Part shown: positions 1-12,690 of the stretch, piece after piece
Position numbering within the stretch: position 1 is the stretch's first letter
Layout: each line of letters begins with the position of its first letter
NCBI RefSeq assembly: GCF_000014125.1
Contig: NC_008593.1
Location: 1,922,001 to 1,986,000 of the forward strand
DNA: 64,000 nucleotides
DNA from: Clostridium novyi NT
GTDB taxonomy: Bacteria > Bacillota > Clostridia > Clostridiales > Clostridiaceae
Direction of reading: 5' to 3'
Made by a program: the position numbers and the translations under genes
The notes under the pieces: generated by a model
Database searches by the model: none
Seen by the model: the letters and a program-made list of their open reading frames with translations, nothing else
What the model was told of the DNA's origin: nothing

Positions 1-2
1 AG

Positions 3-758
3 AAAACTCCATTAGTACATTCTATAACAAACTATGTAACTATAAATGATTGTGCCAATATGTTATTAGCTTATGGAGCTTCCCCTGCTATGGTAGAATC
101 ATTTGATGAAAGTTATGATTTTGCTAAACTAGCTTCTTGTATCTATATAAACTTAGGCACATTAACACGAGAACAAGAACAATCAATTTTAATGGTATGT
201 ATATCAGCTAAGAATAATAATATTCCTGTTGTACTTGACCCTGTTGCCTGTGGTGCAGTTCCACATAAAATAGCTCTTATAGAAAAGCTTTTTGAAATAG
301 GAAGAATTGACATTATAAAAGGAAATATAGGCGAAATTAAATCTCTTGCAGGATATAATGCTAAAACACGAGGAGTTGACTCCATAGATAATGGCAATGA
401 TTCTATAGATGCTTGTATTTCTCTAGCTAAAAAATATAAATGCATAGTAGCTGCAACTGGGGTTAAAGATATAGTAACAGATGGAAAAAGAACAGCATTA
501 ATTGAAAATGGATCTAAAATGTTAACTTTAATTACTGGTGCTGGATGTATGGTTGGAGCTTTAACTGCTGCAACTGCTGGAGTTGAAGATGACAAATTTA
601 TTGCTACAATCACATCCATATTATCTATGAATATAGCAGCAGAGCATACTGAAAAAGAGGTTATTGGACCTGGTAGCTTTAAAGTTAAACTTATAGACAA
701 TATTTATTTATTAAAGGAAAATCATTTAAGGAAAGAAGGTAAAATTAAATGGATATAA
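3..758 (+). CDS. thiM: Hydroxyethylthiazole kinase ThiM, 5' end cut by window edge
   Basis: Phosphorylates 4-methyl-5-(2-hydroxyethyl)thiazole for thiamine salvage in the cytoplasm. The frame is open from base 3; the first Met in the window (base 60) is internal. The residues before it ([19 protein letters not shown]) are the conserved ThiM N-terminal block, so the true start lies upstream of the window. Further on are GASPAM, the substrate region [16 protein letters not shown] and the ATP/anion-binding turn [10 protein letters not shown] near the C-terminus. The last 10 bases overlap thiE, so the two are translationally coupled. Any TPP riboswitch would be upstream and cannot be seen. The family assignment is secure. 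Confidence 0.93.
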   Translation, partial: KTPLVHSITNYVTINDCANMLLAYGASPAMVESFDESYDFAKLASCIYINLGTLTREQEQSILMVCISAKNNNIPVVLDPVACGAVPHKIALIEKLFEIGRIDIIKGNIGEIKSLAGYNAKTRGVDSIDNGNDSIDACISLAKKYKCIVAATGVKDIVTDGKRTALIENGSKMLTLITGAGCMVGALTAATAGVEDDKFIATITSILSMNIAAEHTEKEVIGPGSFKVKLIDNIYLLKENHLRKEGKIKWI

Positions 759-1363
759 ACTATAAATTATATTTAATTACAGATAGAAGCTTTTTAAATG
801 GACGCTCTTTAGCAGAATGTGTTGAAGATGCTATAAAAGGTGGTGCAACTCTTGTTCAAGTTAGAGAAAAAAATATATCTACTCGTGACTTTTATAATAT
901 AGCAAGAGAAGTACAAGAGGTTACAACTAAATACAATGTTCCTCTTTTAATAAATGATAGAATTGATATAGCACTTGCCATAAATGCAGATGGAGTTCAT
1001 CTTGGTCAAAGTGATATGCCAATAGAACTTGCAAGAAAAATTCTTGGAGATGATAAAGTTATAGGAATTTCTGCCGGTAATGTTAAAGAAGCCATTGAAG
1101 CTGAAAAAGCTGGAGCAGATTATGTAGGACTTGGAACAGTATTTTTTACAGGAACTAAAAAAGATATTGATGAACCAATAGGACTTGCTGGTTTAAAAGA
1201 AATCACTGAAAAAATAACTATTCCTTCAGTAGCTATAGGAGGAATAAATAAAGAAAATGCCAAATCAGTTTTAGCAACTGGTGTAGATGGCATTTCTGTT
1301 ATATCTGCTATTTTAAAAAATGATGATATACAAGGTGCATCTAAAACTTTAGCAAATATTTAA
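749..1363 (+). CDS. thiE: Thiamine-phosphate synthase ThiE
   Basis: Joins hydroxymethylpyrimidine pyrophosphate and thiazole phosphate to make thiamine phosphate. The 204 residues form a full-length TIM barrel. Recognisable blocks are the N-terminal LYLITDRSF, the pyrophosphate-binding [29 protein letters not shown], the phosphate-binding [13 protein letters not shown] and the C-terminal [10 protein letters not shown]. The start lies within the 3' end of thiM and is preceded by GGAAAGAAGG, so the pair is one operon. The transcript ends at the hairpin just downstream. ThiM and ThiE together give salvage of both thiamine halves; ThiD is not in the window. Confidence 0.95.
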   Translation: MDINYKLYLITDRSFLNGRSLAECVEDAIKGGATLVQVREKNISTRDFYNIAREVQEVTTKYNVPLLINDRIDIALAINADGVHLGQSDMPIELARKILGDDKVIGISAGNVKEAIEAEKAGADYVGLGTVFFTGTKKDIDEPIGLAGLKEITEKITIPSVAIGGINKENAKSVLATGVDGISVISAILKNDDIQGASKTLANI

Positions 1364-1372
1364 TATATGTTT

Positions 1373-1414
1373 AATAGCTAATGGATTAAAATTAATGTCC
1401 ATTAGCTATTTTTT
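1373..1414. terminator. Rho-independent terminator after thiE
   Basis: Arms AATAGCTAATGGA (1373-1385) and TCCATTAGCTATT (1398-1410) pair perfectly over 13 bp around a 12-nt loop and are followed by TTTT. The hairpin sits between the thiE stop and the stop of the small minus-strand gene, so it can serve both converging genes. Confidence 0.85.
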
Positions 1415-1580
1415 ATTCATCATCTATTTCTAATACCGATTCTTTTTTATAGCTATTGTCTTCCATAGTTTTAGTATATTTTTTGATTTCTTCAACTTCT
1501 TCTTCGTACTTATCTTTGCATTCAGCTTCTTTTCCTATAACTCTTCCATCCTTACATTTATAAAAGAATTCTATCTTCAT
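1413..1580 (-). CDS. Small acidic hypothetical protein, 55 aa
   Basis: Unrecognised. The ORF starts at ATG 1580-1578 behind a textbook site, AGGAGGTGAATTTT-ATG, and ends at a TAA next to the shared terminator. The product begins MKIEFFYKCKDGRVIG and is then rich in Glu, Lys and Asp, ending in EIDDE. It has two Cys (positions 9 and 21), no signal peptide and no membrane segment. The strong ribosome binding site, good ORF/terminator fit and non-repetitive composition support a real gene. The Cys-Lys-Asp-Gly start could suggest a small metal-binding fold, but this is only a guess. Confidence 0.6.
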   Translation of the reverse strand: MKIEFFYKCKDGRVIGKEAECKDKYEEEVEEIKKYTKTMEDNSYKKESVLEIDDE

Positions 1581-1740
1581 AAAATTCACCTCCTATAATT
1601 ATATATTATTCTAAGGTAAATTTTATGCATTACAATACTCATAGTAATTTTTATTTAAATTCTTGTATTTAATATTTAAGATTAACAACTTTTTAATATA
1701 GCAAATTTTTGAGAGAATAAGAAATTAAAAATAATACGAT

Positions 1741-1772
1741 AAAAAAGCACTAAGCAAATTAGCTTAGTGCTT
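1741..1772 (-). terminator. Terminator of rRNA operon 1
   Basis: On the minus strand the arms GCACTAAGC and GCTTAGTGC pair around a 6-nt loop and are followed by six T residues. It lies directly after the 5S gene. Confidence 0.9.
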
Positions 1773-1778
1773 TAAGTT

Positions 1779-1896
1779 ACCTGGCGACGACCTACTCTTC
1801 CACACCGTCTCCAGTGCAGTACCATCGGCGCTTTGAAGCTTAACCATCGTGTTCGGTATGGGAACGGGTGTTACCTTCAAGCCATAATCACCAGAT
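1779..1896 (-). rRNA. rrf: 5S ribosomal RNA (operon 1)
   Basis: On the minus strand the gene reads CTGGTGATTATGGCTTGAAG, then ACACCCGTTCCCATACCGAA, and ends GTCGTCGCCAGGT. The two ends are complementary, forming helix I. The length is about 117 nt, as usual for Firmicutes; the exact ends are uncertain by a few bases. Confidence 0.93.
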
Positions 1897-1931
1897 TGTT
1901 CTTTCAAAATTGCACAGTGATAATAATTATT

Positions 1932-4835
<2,904 letters not shown>

Positions 4836-4947
4836 TATCATCATCTACTAATTTTCATTAGTGTCTAGGTTTAGATTATTTCTAATCTTATTAATTCGTT
4901 TCTTTATCACTGTGCAATTTTCAAAGAACAATTTTTTGAAAGACTTA

Positions 4948-4973
4948 GTCTTTCAAAATTAAACAGAATCAGG
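4948..4973 (-). other. 16S processing stem, 3' side, in the 16S-23S spacer (operon 1)
   Basis: The spacer (about 4836-5007) holds no tRNA gene. It contains a stretch that pairs with the 16S leader at 6562-6588 over roughly 25 nt, with an uninterrupted core around TTTAATTTT and TTCTGTTTAA. This is the usual long-range stem cut by RNase III to release pre-16S. Next to it is a local hairpin with arms TTTTGAAAGAC and GTCTTTCAAAA, and a boxA-like TGTTCTTTGAAAATTGCAC. Confidence 0.7.
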
Positions 4974-5007
4974 TTTCCAGTCTGGAAGCTTTGCTTCCAT
5001 TCTCCCT

Positions 5008-6521
<1,514 letters not shown>

Positions 6522-6621
6522 AAAAGTTTAATCTTACTCAAATTTATTGACTGGTTTATTACCTATATTCTGTTTAATTTTCAAAGACCATTTTCTTTCG
6601 CCATCTCTTGGCAGCTTATTT

Positions 6622-6650
6622 ATTATATCAATTTGAAATCTCTTTGTCAA
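6622..6650 (-). promoter_or_regulatory. rRNA operon 1 promoter
   Basis: A perfect consensus promoter on the minus strand: TTGACA (6650-6645), 17-bp spacer, TATAAT (6627-6622). The region upstream of -35 is rich in A/T tracts, as in an UP element. It drives transcription about 100 bp ahead of the mature 16S. The identical promoter stands before operon 2. Confidence 0.93.
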
Positions 6651-6725
6651 CAACTTTTTTTAACTTTTTAATTTTAAATTTTCATCTAAAAATTATTTTG
6701 TTTTTTAGTTGTTTTTCTGATTTCT

Positions 6726-6745
6726 TGTCGCCTCTTGTGACGACA
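6726..6745. promoter_or_regulatory. Dyad element upstream of rrn promoter (copy 1)
   Basis: Interrupted palindrome TGTCGCC-N6-GACGACA, with one mismatch in 7-bp arms, about 75 bp upstream of the -35 box. It is conserved at the matching place in copy 2, where the arms are perfect. The role is unknown; an operator or a remnant of an upstream promoter region is possible. Confidence 0.4.
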
Positions 6746-6914
6746 TGTAGTATCTTATCATAAAAAAGATTTTATATAAATTTATATTAACCTAAAATAT
6801 AAATTTATATTTTCTTTTCTTTATATTTCTATTCTTTTCTCTTATTTTATAATATAGATACACCAGGCAACAGATTTGTTATTTAAAACACCCTCTTTGT
6901 AAAAAGTTTTCATT

Positions 6915-6943
6915 TTGTTCAAATTACAATAGTTTACTATGAT
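6915..6943 (+). promoter_or_regulatory. Putative promoter of the 7015 gene
   Basis: TTGTTC, 17-bp spacer, TATGAT, located about 70 bp before the ATG at 7015. The -10 fits well, the -35 moderately. Confidence 0.5.
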
Positions 6944-7014
6944 CAAAATATCTGTTAAAATAAATTCAATGGTATCAATACGGTTACAAATTAAAAATAG
7001 GAGTATGATAATTA

Positions 7015-7794
7015 ATGGCTAAAAATAAATTTAATAATAAATTTAGTAATCTTGAAAGTTCCGAGAATACGAAAAAGTATGTAAAAGAAATGTATGATCT
7101 AGCTGAAAAACATGAAAAAAGAAGCTTTATGTCTTTTGTAGCAATTGGAATTCCAATAGCTATAATATTATTATTTGTAGTAATACAAATGATTTCATTT
7201 TCAGTACATTCATCTAAAAATAAACAAGTGGCTTCTACATCACATCCTACTAATACTACTGATGTAAAGAAAGATTTAGCTAAAGCTAATACAAAATCTG
7301 ATGCAAATGCTGCTAAAACAGTTCCAACAGCTACTGCTTCAGTTAATCAATTAAATGATAGATTATTTAATTACTTAAAGTTATCAGAAAAAAGAGCAGT
7401 TTCTTATTATAGAGCAAAACAATTAAATAATAAAAGTGAAAAAGGATTAGCTTCAATATACATAGCTCAAGTTTTAAGAGACAATGGATATAAAATGGAC
7501 AATTCTGTGATTAACACAGCAAGTCTTGTACGAGCATTGCAAAAAGATGGTTGGAAGATTATTTCTGATTATAAACAACTTAAAAAAGGCGACATATGCT
7601 TTACAACATCAGCAAAATCTAGTGGTCCTCCTGCTCATACTTATGTATTTATGGGATGGGTTCAAGAAGGTAAAACTGACTATGCATATGTATCAGATAG
7701 CCAAGTTGCTGAGTATGGAAACACTTATCACAAAAGAAATATAGATTCTACAACACCTAAAAAAGAAAAATTCGCTTTCTTTATGAGAAAATAA
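7015..7794 (+). CDS. Membrane-anchored protein with NlpC/P60-like C-terminal region, catalytic Cys apparently absent
   Basis: Not firmly recognised, 259 aa. Order: basic cytoplasmic N-terminus (1-38), one membrane segment (about 39-61), a Thr/Ala/Lys-rich linker (62-112) and an extracellular domain (about 115-259). The domain contains ASIYIAQVLRDNGYKM, LKKGDICFT, AHTYVFMGW and AYVSDSQ. This order resembles NlpC/P60 or CHAP-type cell-wall amidases, where the first block starts with Cys and the third carries the catalytic His. Here Ala146 stands at the expected Cys position, so if the homology is right the domain is probably a non-catalytic wall-binding or scaffold version. Ribosome binding site AGGAG 10 nt before ATG. 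Single gene with its own promoter and terminator, divergent from the rRNA operon. Confidence 0.5.
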   Translation: MAKNKFNNKFSNLESSENTKKYVKEMYDLAEKHEKRSFMSFVAIGIPIAIILLFVVIQMISFSVHSSKNKQVASTSHPTNTTDVKKDLAKANTKSDANAAKTVPTATASVNQLNDRLFNYLKLSEKRAVSYYRAKQLNNKSEKGLASIYIAQVLRDNGYKMDNSVINTASLVRALQKDGWKIISDYKQLKKGDICFTTSAKSSGPPAHTYVFMGWVQEGKTDYAYVSDSQVAEYGNTYHKRNIDSTTPKKEKFAFFMRK

Positions 7795-7803
7795 TATAAA
7801 GTT

Positions 7804-7856
7804 AAAAGGACTATCTACATTAGAAATATTCTATGTATGACAGTCCTTTTATTTTA
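7804..7856. terminator. Terminator after the 7015 gene, shared with asrC
   Basis: Arms AAAAGGACT (7804-7812) and AGTCCTTTT (7842-7850), extra pairing inside, followed by ATTTTACTTT. It lies between converging stops, so it may also end asrABC, although the T-tract is weaker in that direction. Confidence 0.7.
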
Positions 7857-7868
7857 CTTTAATATCTC

Positions 7869-8819
7869 TTAATCCCAATAAATATTATCTTGAACCTGTG
7901 CTATTTCAGGTAAATTAAGATCTCTTAGCACCCATTCTTTAAACACCTTAAATCCTGTTCTATCTACAATATACCCTATATGTTCTTTTCCATTTGGAGC
8001 ATCTTTAGAAATAAATTTTTCTATATAATCATAAGTATTTAAGATAATTTTTATTATACTATCTTCATCTATCCACTTTATGAAATCTTTAGCTATTCTA
8101 GGATTTTTTCTTCCCGTTCTACCCATTATAGCTAACTTATAATATTTCTCATGGCTTCTAGTCCACGCACCAGTTGGGCATTGGATAACACATTCTCCAC
8201 ATCCAATACATTTTTCTTGATTTCTAACAACTTTAAAATTTTCAAAATGCAATGCACCTACTGATTTCTTTTTACATGTTCTAACACATGCACCACATGA
8301 TATGCATCTATAAGATTCATAGTTTGGCATAGTCATTCCTATTATACCAAAGTCATGCATTCTCGATTTTATACAATCATTAGGACATCCTGTTAAGGCT
8401 ATCTTTACATGATAGTTATTTGGAAATATTGCTTTCTCTATTCGTTTTGCAAATTTAGTTGTGTTGTAATTGGCAAACTTACATACTTTATTTCCAATAC
8501 AAGCTGCTACATTTCTTGTTCCCGCAGCTGAATATCCTTTATATTTAACTTCTTGATTTATATCTAATCCTTCTATTACAGGTTGTATTAGTTTATTAAT
8601 TTCAGGTATATCCTTCATATCTATACCCATTATTTCAAACCCTTGTCTTGTAGTCATGTGAACATCACCATTACCATATTCTTCAGCAATCTTCTTTATT
8701 ACATCAAAATACTTTACAGGTAAATGACCTCCTGGAATTCTCACTCTTAGGGCTGTTATTCCTTTTTCTTTTGTTACTCTATAAGCATTTTTCATCAAAG
8801 CTTTTGTATTTATATCCAT
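7869..8819 (-). CDS. asrC: Anaerobic sulfite reductase subunit C (siroheme catalytic subunit)
   Basis: Catalytic subunit of the NADH-dependent, six-electron reduction of sulfite to sulfide. The N-terminal ferredoxin-like half is followed by the siroheme/4Fe-4S cysteines in ACIGNKVCKFANYNT (CX5C) and TGCPNDCIKS (CX3C). After these come two 4Fe-4S ferredoxin motifs, CISCGACVRTC and CIGCGECVIQC. The ORF opens at 8825, but GGGGG is then only 2 nt from the ATG. The Met two codons later (8819) has 8-nt spacing and is the better start, giving 316 aa, near the usual AsrC length. Last gene of asrABC, 12 bp after asrB. Its siroheme is presumably supplied by the hem/cobA/sirC operon upstream. Confidence 0.95.
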   Translation of the reverse strand: MDINTKALMKNAYRVTKEKGITALRVRIPGGHLPVKYFDVIKKIAEEYGNGDVHMTTRQGFEIMGIDMKDIPEINKLIQPVIEGLDINQEVKYKGYSAAGTRNVAACIGNKVCKFANYNTTKFAKRIEKAIFPNNYHVKIALTGCPNDCIKSRMHDFGIIGMTMPNYESYRCISCGACVRTCKKKSVGALHFENFKVVRNQEKCIGCGECVIQCPTGAWTRSHEKYYKLAIMGRTGRKNPRIAKDFIKWIDEDSIIKIILNTYDYIEKFISKDAPNGKEHIGYIVDRTGFKVFKEWVLRDLNLPEIAQVQDNIYWD

Positions 8820-8831
8820 AACCATTTCCCC

Positions 8832-9623
8832 CTAATCCATTAAGTTCTTTGCTTTTGCATAATTAAATACTGGACCTTCTAAACAAATATAAGTATCATC
8901 CATTTTACAATGACCACATTTTCCTACACCACAGCACATTTTTCTTTCATAAGATACTGTTATATTTTCTTCCTTTATTCCTCTTTTTAAGAATTCTGCT
9001 ACAGTAAACTTCATCATTATTGGAGGTCCTACAATTACAACTTTAGCCGTTTCTATATTTTCTATTTTTATTCCTTCAACATATTTAGTTATTAATCCAA
9101 TGTTTCCTGTGTAATCTTCATGAGCTGAGTCAACAGTTACAGTAACTTCTATGCTTTTTTCCCACTCTTTTAAATCTTTTCTAAAAAGTATATCATCAGG
9201 TGACTTAAATCCTACTAGTAGATTAAAATCTTTTACTTCTTCTCTATGCTCTGAAAAATAGTCTACTATTCCTTTAACTGGAGCAAGTCCCGTTCCCCCT
9301 GCTGCAACTATAACTTCTGTATTCTTATATAAATTCACATCAAATCCATTTCCGTAAGGTCCTCTTAAAAATAGATTATCTCCCGGGAAAAATGTATGAA
9401 TTACATCTGTTACAACTCCAACTCTTCTTATAGTTAAGTCTATATATCCTTCTCCTATTTCACATATAGATATAGGTGCTTCTCCGTACTTTGGAATGGA
9501 TACTTCAAAAAACTGACCTGGTTTTGCATCACCCATATACTCCATTCTAAATGTATAATCTATATCTGTATGTGGAGTTATACTTAAAATTTTTGATCTT
9601 ATTGGCATATATATATTACTCAT
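8832..9623 (-). CDS. asrB: Anaerobic sulfite reductase subunit B (NAD(P)H:flavin oxidoreductase)
   Basis: Passes electrons from NADH to AsrA/AsrC. The 263 residues follow the dihydroorotate-dehydrogenase electron-transfer-subunit plan. An N-terminal flavin-binding barrel carries SICEIGEG and LTIRRVG, an NAD-binding half carries VAAGGTGLAPVKG and VIVGPPIMM, and a 2Fe-2S cluster loop CCGVGKCGHCKM plus a final Cys (YICLEGP) lies at the C-terminus. The ATG overlaps the asrA stop by one base (TAATG), a sign of coupled translation. No signal peptide; cytoplasmic complex. Confidence 0.95.
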   Translation of the reverse strand: MSNIYMPIRSKILSITPHTDIDYTFRMEYMGDAKPGQFFEVSIPKYGEAPISICEIGEGYIDLTIRRVGVVTDVIHTFFPGDNLFLRGPYGNGFDVNLYKNTEVIVAAGGTGLAPVKGIVDYFSEHREEVKDFNLLVGFKSPDDILFRKDLKEWEKSIEVTVTVDSAHEDYTGNIGLITKYVEGIKIENIETAKVVIVGPPIMMKFTVAEFLKRGIKEENITVSYERKMCCGVGKCGHCKMDDTYICLEGPVFNYAKAKNLMD

Positions 9624-10624
9624 TATTCTTGTACTCCTTCCATAGCTTTTTCTAGTTTGTTAATACAGTTTGAAAAGGAAATATATTCAGGACAAACATC
9701 ATCACATCTTCCACATCCTACACACATGTGATAACCAAATCTTTTATTAAAATCATAGACTTTATGCATTACCTTAAATCTCATTCTTGAACCATTGTCC
9801 TTACGGAATCCATGTCCACCAGCCATATTAGTAAATCCATCTACTTGACAAGATGCCCACACTCTTCTTCTTTCACCGTTTTTTCGATTATCTCTATAGA
9901 AAATATCTTGCATAGTAAAGCAAGTACATGTTGGACATACAAAATTACATCTTCCACAGGCAATACATCTTGTTGAATATTCATCCCACATATTAGATTT
10001 AAATATTCTTTCATCAATATTTTCTGGTATATTAACACTTACTTTATTTTCCGTTACATAATCTATAGTTACTTTTATCTCTTCACCTTCAAATAAAGAT
10101 ATTAATTCTTCATTTTTTATATCAAGGAAAATTTCATTATTTTCCGTTTTTACATACATATCATATTCCTCTGTCTTGTTACTTCCCATGGTTACACAAA
10201 AACAGTTATCAAAACTTTCCTTACATCCTATAAGGACAAACTTAACTTTTTCACGTAACCTTTTGTAATAAGAATCTTCTTTGCCATTTCTTAAATATAT
10301 TTCATCTAATCTTTTTATTCCATGAATATCACAACTTCTTAGAAACACTAAAGCTCCTTTTTCATCTACTTTAGGTTCTATATACGAATCTTCAGTAAAG
10401 TAAAATAAAGTTTGAGTAATTGGATTAATTATTTCCTTTGGAGAAAAATTAGACTTTTTATCAAACTCTATTTCATTTATGCTATTAACTTCTGAGTATC
10501 TTATAACATCAGTATCCGAAAATGCTCCTTTGCCTTTCATAACAACCGGTGCATATATTTTATAATCTTGTTTTAGTTTATTTATGTAACCATCAAATTT
10601 CTCACGACTTAGTTTAATACCCAC
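9623..10624 (-). CDS. asrA: Anaerobic sulfite reductase subunit A (iron-sulfur electron-transfer subunit)
   Basis: Relays electrons inside the sulfite reductase complex. The 333 residues end with two 4Fe-4S motifs, CIACGRCNFVCPTCTC and CVGCGRCDDVCPEY, joined by the family block RVWASCQVDGFTNMAGGHGFR. The start is GTG at 10624: AAAGGTGG lies 7 nt upstream, while the ATG three bases earlier is out of frame. First gene of asrABC. The promoter region upstream holds a Crp-type palindrome (10696-10717). Confidence 0.95.
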   Translation of the reverse strand: MGIKLSREKFDGYINKLKQDYKIYAPVVMKGKGAFSDTDVIRYSEVNSINEIEFDKKSNFSPKEIINPITQTLFYFTEDSYIEPKVDEKGALVFLRSCDIHGIKRLDEIYLRNGKEDSYYKRLREKVKFVLIGCKESFDNCFCVTMGSNKTEEYDMYVKTENNEIFLDIKNEELISLFEGEEIKVTIDYVTENKVSVNIPENIDERIFKSNMWDEYSTRCIACGRCNFVCPTCTCFTMQDIFYRDNRKNGERRRVWASCQVDGFTNMAGGHGFRKDNGSRMRFKVMHKVYDFNKRFGYHMCVGCGRCDDVCPEYISFSNCINKLEKAMEGVQE

Positions 10625-10695
10625 ATGAATACCACCTTTCCCGAACTTTTAAAAATATATATTTTATGTTAATAATAAAATATATAAAAAAAAGA

Positions 10696-10717
10696 GTATG
10701 TGATTTTCATCACACAC
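10696..10717. promoter_or_regulatory. Crp-type palindrome that also forms a terminator hairpin, between crp and asrA
   Basis: Core TGTGATTTTCATCACA (10699-10714) is an exact TGTGA-N6-TCACA Crp consensus, with further matching bases outside. On the minus strand the same bases form a 9-bp RNA hairpin with one G-U pair and a GAAA tetraloop, followed by CTC and eight T. This is a good intrinsic terminator for the hem-crp operon and includes the crp stop codon. A possible asrA -10 (TATTAT, 10677-10672) would place the palindrome centre about 41 bp before the transcription start, the class II activator position. Which role dominates cannot be decided from sequence. Confidence 0.7.
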
Positions 10718-11390
10718 CCTTAAAATATTTTGCAAGTTTACTTTTATTAACTATAAATTTTTTATTTTCATACCTTATTAGGTTTTCCTTTGTTAATAGT
10801 TTTAATGCTCTTGATATGGTTTCCCTTGATGACCCTAACATTTCCGCAAGAGAAGTTACTGTAATTTTTAACTGTATTTTTGTTTCTCCGTTTTCATCTG
10901 TGCCATAATCTTTAGCAAGTTTCCACAACTTTGCTGCTACTTTTTTATCTACTCTTATGGGAACTGTATTTTTAAGTTGTCTATATAATCTTCTTATCTT
11001 TTTTGCCATCATATCTATTACTTTTTTCGTTAAATCAAAATCTTTACTCATTATATCTAAAAATTTTTCTCTATTAAACCACAGCAATTCTGTTTTCTCA
11101 AAAGCTTCACAGTTAATAGATGCAGATAAGCCATCAAATATAACTTCATTTATTATTTGACCATTATCTAAAATATACACAACTTTTTTATGACCTTCTG
11201 CATTATTTCTATACATCGTTACTTTTCCATTTAAAATTATATATACTGTATCTATTTTATCTCTTTCCCTAAATAAAATTTCACCCTTACTTAGTGTACA
11301 GATATTAGCAGACTGTTCTAGCATATCTAAAGTAGACTTTTTTAAACCTTGAAACATAGGAATCATAAGTATATGTTCTTTATTTAACAT
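10710..11390 (-). CDS. Crp/Fnr-family transcriptional regulator
   Basis: A 226-aa DNA-binding protein. An N-terminal cyclic-nucleotide-type sensor barrel (about 10-115, with ILNGKVTMYR and YILDNGQIINE) is followed by a dimerisation helix and a winged helix-turn-helix. The recognition helix GSSRETISRALKLL has Arg189, Glu190 and Arg194, the spacing by which E. coli CRP reads TGTGA, and Ser193 as in FNR. There are only two Cys (31, 94), so an FNR-style 4Fe-4S cluster is unlikely and the ligand is unknown. The ATG overlaps the hemL stop by 7 bp, making it the last gene of the tetrapyrrole operon. It faces asrABC and is the natural candidate regulator of both. Confidence 0.9.
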   Translation of the reverse strand: MLNKEHILMIPMFQGLKKSTLDMLEQSANICTLSKGEILFRERDKIDTVYIILNGKVTMYRNNAEGHKKVVYILDNGQIINEVIFDGLSASINCEAFEKTELLWFNREKFLDIMSKDFDLTKKVIDMMAKKIRRLYRQLKNTVPIRVDKKVAAKLWKLAKDYGTDENGETKIQLKITVTSLAEMLGSSRETISRALKLLTKENLIRYENKKFIVNKSKLAKYFKGV

Positions 11391-12685
11391 TTTAACTCTT
11401 TAAGCGCCTCATAGTTTGCCTTAATTGTGTATTCAATGTCTTCATCTGTATGTGCATCTGATAAAAATAATGCTTCAAATTGTGCTGGTGCTATAAGCAC
11501 TCCTCTTTTTAACATTTCACCAAAATACTTAGCATACATTTCTGTATCACATTTTGAAACTTCATCATAATTATTTAGTGGTCCTTCTGCAAAGAATAAA
11601 CATAACATTGCTTTAAATCTAACCACTGTAGCCTTTATTCCTAATTCTTTTATATTTTTATTAAATCCTTCTTCTAATCTTTTAGCTTTTTCTTCAAGTC
11701 TTTCATATACGTCTTTATTTTCTTTAAGAATATTTAAATTCTTATATCCCATATGCATGGCAAGAGGATTTCCGGATAAAGTTCCTGCTTGATATACTGG
11801 ACCCATTGGAGATACACACTCCATTATTTCTCTCTTTCCACCATAAGCTCCTACAGGAAGCCCTGCTCCTATTATTTTTCCAAAGCAAGTCATATCAGCT
11901 TCTATTCCGTATACTTCTTGAGCTCCACCATAGGCAAGTCTAAATCCTGTTATAACTTCATCAAAAATAAGAACAGATTTATATTCCTTAGTTATATCTC
12001 TTAAAAACTGTAAGAATTCTTGTTTTCCTGGCACAACTCCCATATTACCTGATACTGGTTCAACTATAACTGCTGCTATTTCATTTCCTTGTTCTTGAAA
12101 TATCCTCTTTACAGCTTCTATGTCATTATATCTACAAACCAAAGTATCTTTTACTGTTCCTTCTGGCACTCCAGGACTTGTTGGAACACCAAAAGTTATA
12201 GTTCCTGAACCTGATTTTACAAGTAATGCATCAGAATGACCATGATAACATCCTTCAAATTTTAATATTTTGTTTCTTCTTGTATATCCTCTAGCAACTC
12301 TTAATGCACTCATTGTAGCTTCTGTACCTGAGTTAACCATTCTTACCATGTCAACTGATGGATATGCTTCTGTAATTAACTTTGCCATTTTAACTTCTAT
12401 TTCTGTTGGAACTCCGTAGCTTGTTCCACGTCTTAAAGTTTCTTCTATTCCTTCATATAACTTTTCGTTACTATGTCCTAGTATAAGCGGTCCCCAAGAA
12501 CATATATAATCTATGTACTCATTTCCATCAACATCATATATTTTTGAACCCTTAGCTCTATCTATAAATATAGGGTTTAATCCAACTGAACCAAATGCTC
12601 TAACTGGACTATTAACTCCACCTGGTATATACTTTACTGCTTCTTTAAACATAGCTTCTGATTTAGTATGCTTTAACTCTTTCAT
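11384..12685 (-). CDS. hemL: Glutamate-1-semialdehyde 2,1-aminomutase
   Basis: PLP enzyme turning glutamate-1-semialdehyde into 5-aminolevulinate, the second step of the C5 tetrapyrrole route begun by HemA. The 433 aa are full length. Landmarks: PGGVNSPVRAF at the N-terminus, the gating-region block GTEATMSALRVARGYT, EGCYHGHSD, EPVSGNMGVV, LIFDEVITGFR and the Schiff-base Lys in CFGKIIGAGLPVGAYGG. Ribosome binding site AGGGGGTAG. It sits 5 bp after hemB and overlaps crp, so it is cotranscribed. Confidence 0.96.
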   Translation of the reverse strand: MKELKHTKSEAMFKEAVKYIPGGVNSPVRAFGSVGLNPIFIDRAKGSKIYDVDGNEYIDYICSWGPLILGHSNEKLYEGIEETLRRGTSYGVPTEIEVKMAKLITEAYPSVDMVRMVNSGTEATMSALRVARGYTRRNKILKFEGCYHGHSDALLVKSGSGTITFGVPTSPGVPEGTVKDTLVCRYNDIEAVKRIFQEQGNEIAAVIVEPVSGNMGVVPGKQEFLQFLRDITKEYKSVLIFDEVITGFRLAYGGAQEVYGIEADMTCFGKIIGAGLPVGAYGGKREIMECVSPMGPVYQAGTLSGNPLAMHMGYKNLNILKENKDVYERLEEKAKRLEEGFNKNIKELGIKATVVRFKAMLCLFFAEGPLNNYDEVSKCDTEMYAKYFGEMLKRGVLIAPAQFEALFLSDAHTDEDIEYTIKANYEALKELKC

Positions 12686-12690
12686 TTTAA

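Noticed and set aside
4836..5007. tRNA-Ile or tRNA-Ala in the 16S-23S spacers
   Set aside because: The spacer is only about 170 bp and contains processing stems but no cloverleaf or CCA end.
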